This document shows, one piece after another, positions 62,118 through 64,000 of a stretch of DNA of 64,000 bases. Below the pieces are notes generated by a model that was not told the origin of the DNA, made no database searches, and was given only the letters and a program-made list of their open reading frames with translations. The position numbers and the translations under genes are program-made. The stretch comes from Tilletiaria anomala UBC 951 (taxonomy: Eukaryota; Basidiomycota; Exobasidiomycetes; Georgefischeriales; Tilletiariaceae), in NCBI RefSeq assembly GCF_000711695.1, contig NW_013546988.1, forward strand, positions 86,264 through 150,263, in the 5' to 3' direction. Every line of letters starts with the position of its first letter. The stretch's first letter is position 1.

Positions 62118-63779
62118 TCAGGCAAAGCTGTCGATAGCCTCTTCGATCTCCTTGCACACCTCCTTCGCCTCCTCGACAGTGTTGTAGTGCACCAGGCTCA
62201 CCCGCACCACGCCGTCGTCCACGGTCAAGCCGAGCGCGTCCACGAGTGCGTACGCATACATGTGCCCCAGCTGCGCACCGAACTTGCCCTTCTTGTTCAC
62301 AGCAGCACACAGCTCGGCGCTCCGAACCGCAGGCTTGCCACCAGATGCAGCTATGACGAATGAGACCGTCGGCGCGCGGTTCTGCGCTTTCGCACTCTCG
62401 CTACCGACAATGCGCACGCCGCGTGAACGCATTTTTTCGCTCGTAAGGAAGCCGATGAGGATGTGCAGTAACGATTCTTCGTGTGCAGCGACCAGCGCGA
62501 ATGCGGTGTGCAGCGACTGCTGTACCTGCTTGCGACCACCGCTGCCCCCGTCATCGCCGAAGAGCGATGCCCAGTCGATCTCCTTAGGCTTCGACCCCGC
62601 TGCTGGGCCCTCTCCTAGCCAGGCCAGGTACTCGACGACCACCTTGATGCTTGCAATGAGTTCATACTGCCGGCTGCTCGGCTGGAACGTGAAGGAACCC
62701 TGGCTGCCGTGAAGGAAATGGTGGTTGAGCTTCGAAAGCAGCTGCGCGGACGCGCGCGGAGCGATGTACAACGAGCCCGTGTGTGGACCATAGACCTTGT
62801 ACCACGACCACAACACAAAGTCGACGTCCTTCCACTCTCCACTCGCAGGCCGCACCGGGCGGTGCGGTGCCAAGGCGACGGCATCAATCGCGACGTACGC
62901 GCGCCCTTGCGTTCGCTCCTTGACGAGTCTTGCCGCCTCTGCCACGGGGGTAAAGCCGCCGAGCACATTCGAGCAGCCTGTGAATGCGACCAGACGCGTG
63001 CGTGGCGTGAGCAACGGCGCCAGCGCCGCGACGGACAACTCGACGGCGTACAAATTCCTCTCGGATTGAGAGGCGATCTTCGTGACGGGCCATTCTTTGA
63101 TCACAAGATTCTGGCGTGCTGCCAGACGCTTCCAAGCGCCCCGATTGGCTGTTGTGAATGTGCAGTCATGCGGTCAGCGTCTGCTGATCAAGGCTTTCGT
63201 CTGCGAAAACGCATTCCGACTTACCTTCATGATCAGCCTGACTGATGATGATCTCATCACCTTCCTCCCACGTCGGCTCCTGGCCTTGGTACATGCCTGC
63301 CCGCTGTTTGATCACGGTCTCCTCGATCATGCGCGAGAGTGTCTCAGCGAGCTGCGTTGCCGAAGCGCCAACCATGACCTCGTCTGTACTCGAGGCATGG
63401 GCGTAGAATGCCGCTGCCGCTAAGCCTTGATCAACGCGCCATCCGGCGCTCTGGGCGAGAGCATAGTTGCCTGCGGCCGTATTCAGGGCAAGAGGTTCAA
63501 CAGGCTAGCCGCTTTCCAACGAATTAAAGGGCACGAACCCATCTGCACGTTTGTCGTCAGAAGGTAGTCGCTAATGCAATCGACAACAGAGCCGAGCACC
63601 TGACTGCCGCCAGCATTCTCGGCAAAGACTGTGCGGAAAGCGTCAAAAGATTGCTCGGTTAGATGACCGCCTGACTTTTTCTTGGATCTTGTGGGAGCCT
63701 CTCACGAACTGTACTCGGAATTCTTGAAGATCGCAGGAAATAGGGGACGGAGTGCCCCGATCGGGATGGTGGACGGCAT
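62118..63779 (-). CDS. Cysteine desulfurase-like PLP enzyme (class V aminotransferase family)
   Basis: Four coding exons on the - strand: 63779-63710, 63628-63539, 63470-63225 and 63148-62118; 478 residues with matching phases. The sequence reads FAENAGGSQVLGSVVDCISDYLLTTNVQMG, then DEVMVGASATQLAETLSRMI, IISQADHEANRGAWKRLA, VAFTGCSNVLGGFTPV, AYVAIDAVALAPHRPV and the PLP lysine in VLWSWYKVYGPHTG (Lys253). This order fits the cysteine desulfurase-like family within class V aminotransferases, cytosolic enzymes whose substrates are mostly unknown. Two introns use the unusual donor GTTCGT. The first exon (MPSTIPIGALRPLFPAIFKN) matches the expected start, so the gene is complete. A probable 5' leader intron and a TATA box lie upstream. 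Confidence 0.87.
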
Positions 63780-63803
63780 GCTTGCGGTTCCTACGTCTCC
63801 GCT

Positions 63804-63898
63804 CTGCAGGTATCGTTGTGAAGGTCGGATGAGTGCAATATGAAGACTGATTGTAACACCCACTATGCACTCGGCTTGCCTGCTTTTAGGGAGCTCAC
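63804..63898 (-). other. Probable intron in the 5' leader of the PLP-enzyme gene
   Basis: On the - strand a CTAAG/GTGAGC donor and a CCTGCAG acceptor 95 bp apart lie between the TATA box and the ATG. Splicing would shorten the leader. RNA data would settle it. Confidence 0.45.
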
Positions 63899-63950
63899 CT
63901 TAGTTGATGTCTTGATGCGGCTCTTTCGCTGTGGTTGGGTTGCCTTGGAT

Positions 63951-63960
63951 ATTTATATCG
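63951..63960 (-). promoter_or_regulatory. TATA box of the PLP-enzyme gene
   Basis: The - strand reads GATATAAATA here, about 170 bp upstream of the ATG (about 75 bp after removing the proposed leader intron). The spacing fits a fungal core promoter. Confidence 0.5.
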
Positions 63961-64000
63961 CTCGGTGCCTCACGATTCGCAATGGTTTGCAGAGTGTGGG

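Overview
The window is nuclear DNA of a filamentous or yeast-like basidiomycete, most likely a member of Ustilaginomycotina. Genes carry many short GT-AG introns (49-169 bp, up to about 314 bp). The MAP kinase kinase looks like the smut Fuz7/Ste7 class, and the best-recognised proteins (Akr1, Rho1, ENA ATPase, Sup35/eRF3, Sec14, Rmt2, Vps37, Ost2) are typical fungal housekeeping genes. I rebuilt exon structures by hand from splice sites and reading-frame phase; no searches were run, so family names rest on recognised motifs. The species is not identified.

Layout. 1-5.6 kb: the 3' end of an unknown Ser-rich gene, a membrane-anchored hotdog thioesterase (-), and an Akr1-type ankyrin/DHHC palmitoyltransferase (+). 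6.3-20.7 kb: a single-pass Ala/Ser-rich membrane protein (-), rho1 (-), a long gene-poor spacer with one copy of a dispersed repeat, a membrane-anchored aspartic protease-like protein (+), and a Fuz7/Ste7 MAPKK (-). 20.7-26 kb: a gene-poor stretch whose only recognisable content is a broken caleosin gene. 26-38 kb: ENA-type cation ATPase (+), a TFIIIC-subunit-like WD40 protein (+), mitochondrial SSB (-), a family-16-type methyltransferase (+), and a second gene-poor spacer with the other repeat copy. 38.6-48.5 kb: a large PH/C2/RasGAP protein (+), eRF3/Sup35 (-), and Ost2/DAD1 (+). 48.5-58.1 kb: tail-anchored fatty aldehyde dehydrogenase (-), Sec14 (-), Vps37 (+), Rmt2 (-). 58.6-64 kb: a broken sedolisin (S53) protease gene (-) and a cysteine desulfurase-like PLP enzyme (-), whose promoter lies at the right edge.

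How the genes relate. Most are independent housekeeping genes. The left 40 kb is rich in polarity and signalling functions (Akr1, a possible surface sensor, Rho1, MAPKK, RasGAP), but nothing here proves a functional cluster. The most unusual items are two microexons (15 nt in rho1, 17 nt in sec14), an aspartic protease-like protein lacking the second catalytic Asp, two pseudogenes whose stops can each be reached by one transition, a dispersed repeat pair, and a final exon that adds a membrane tail to the aldehyde dehydrogenase. I found no convincing tRNA, rRNA, CRISPR array or intact transposon.
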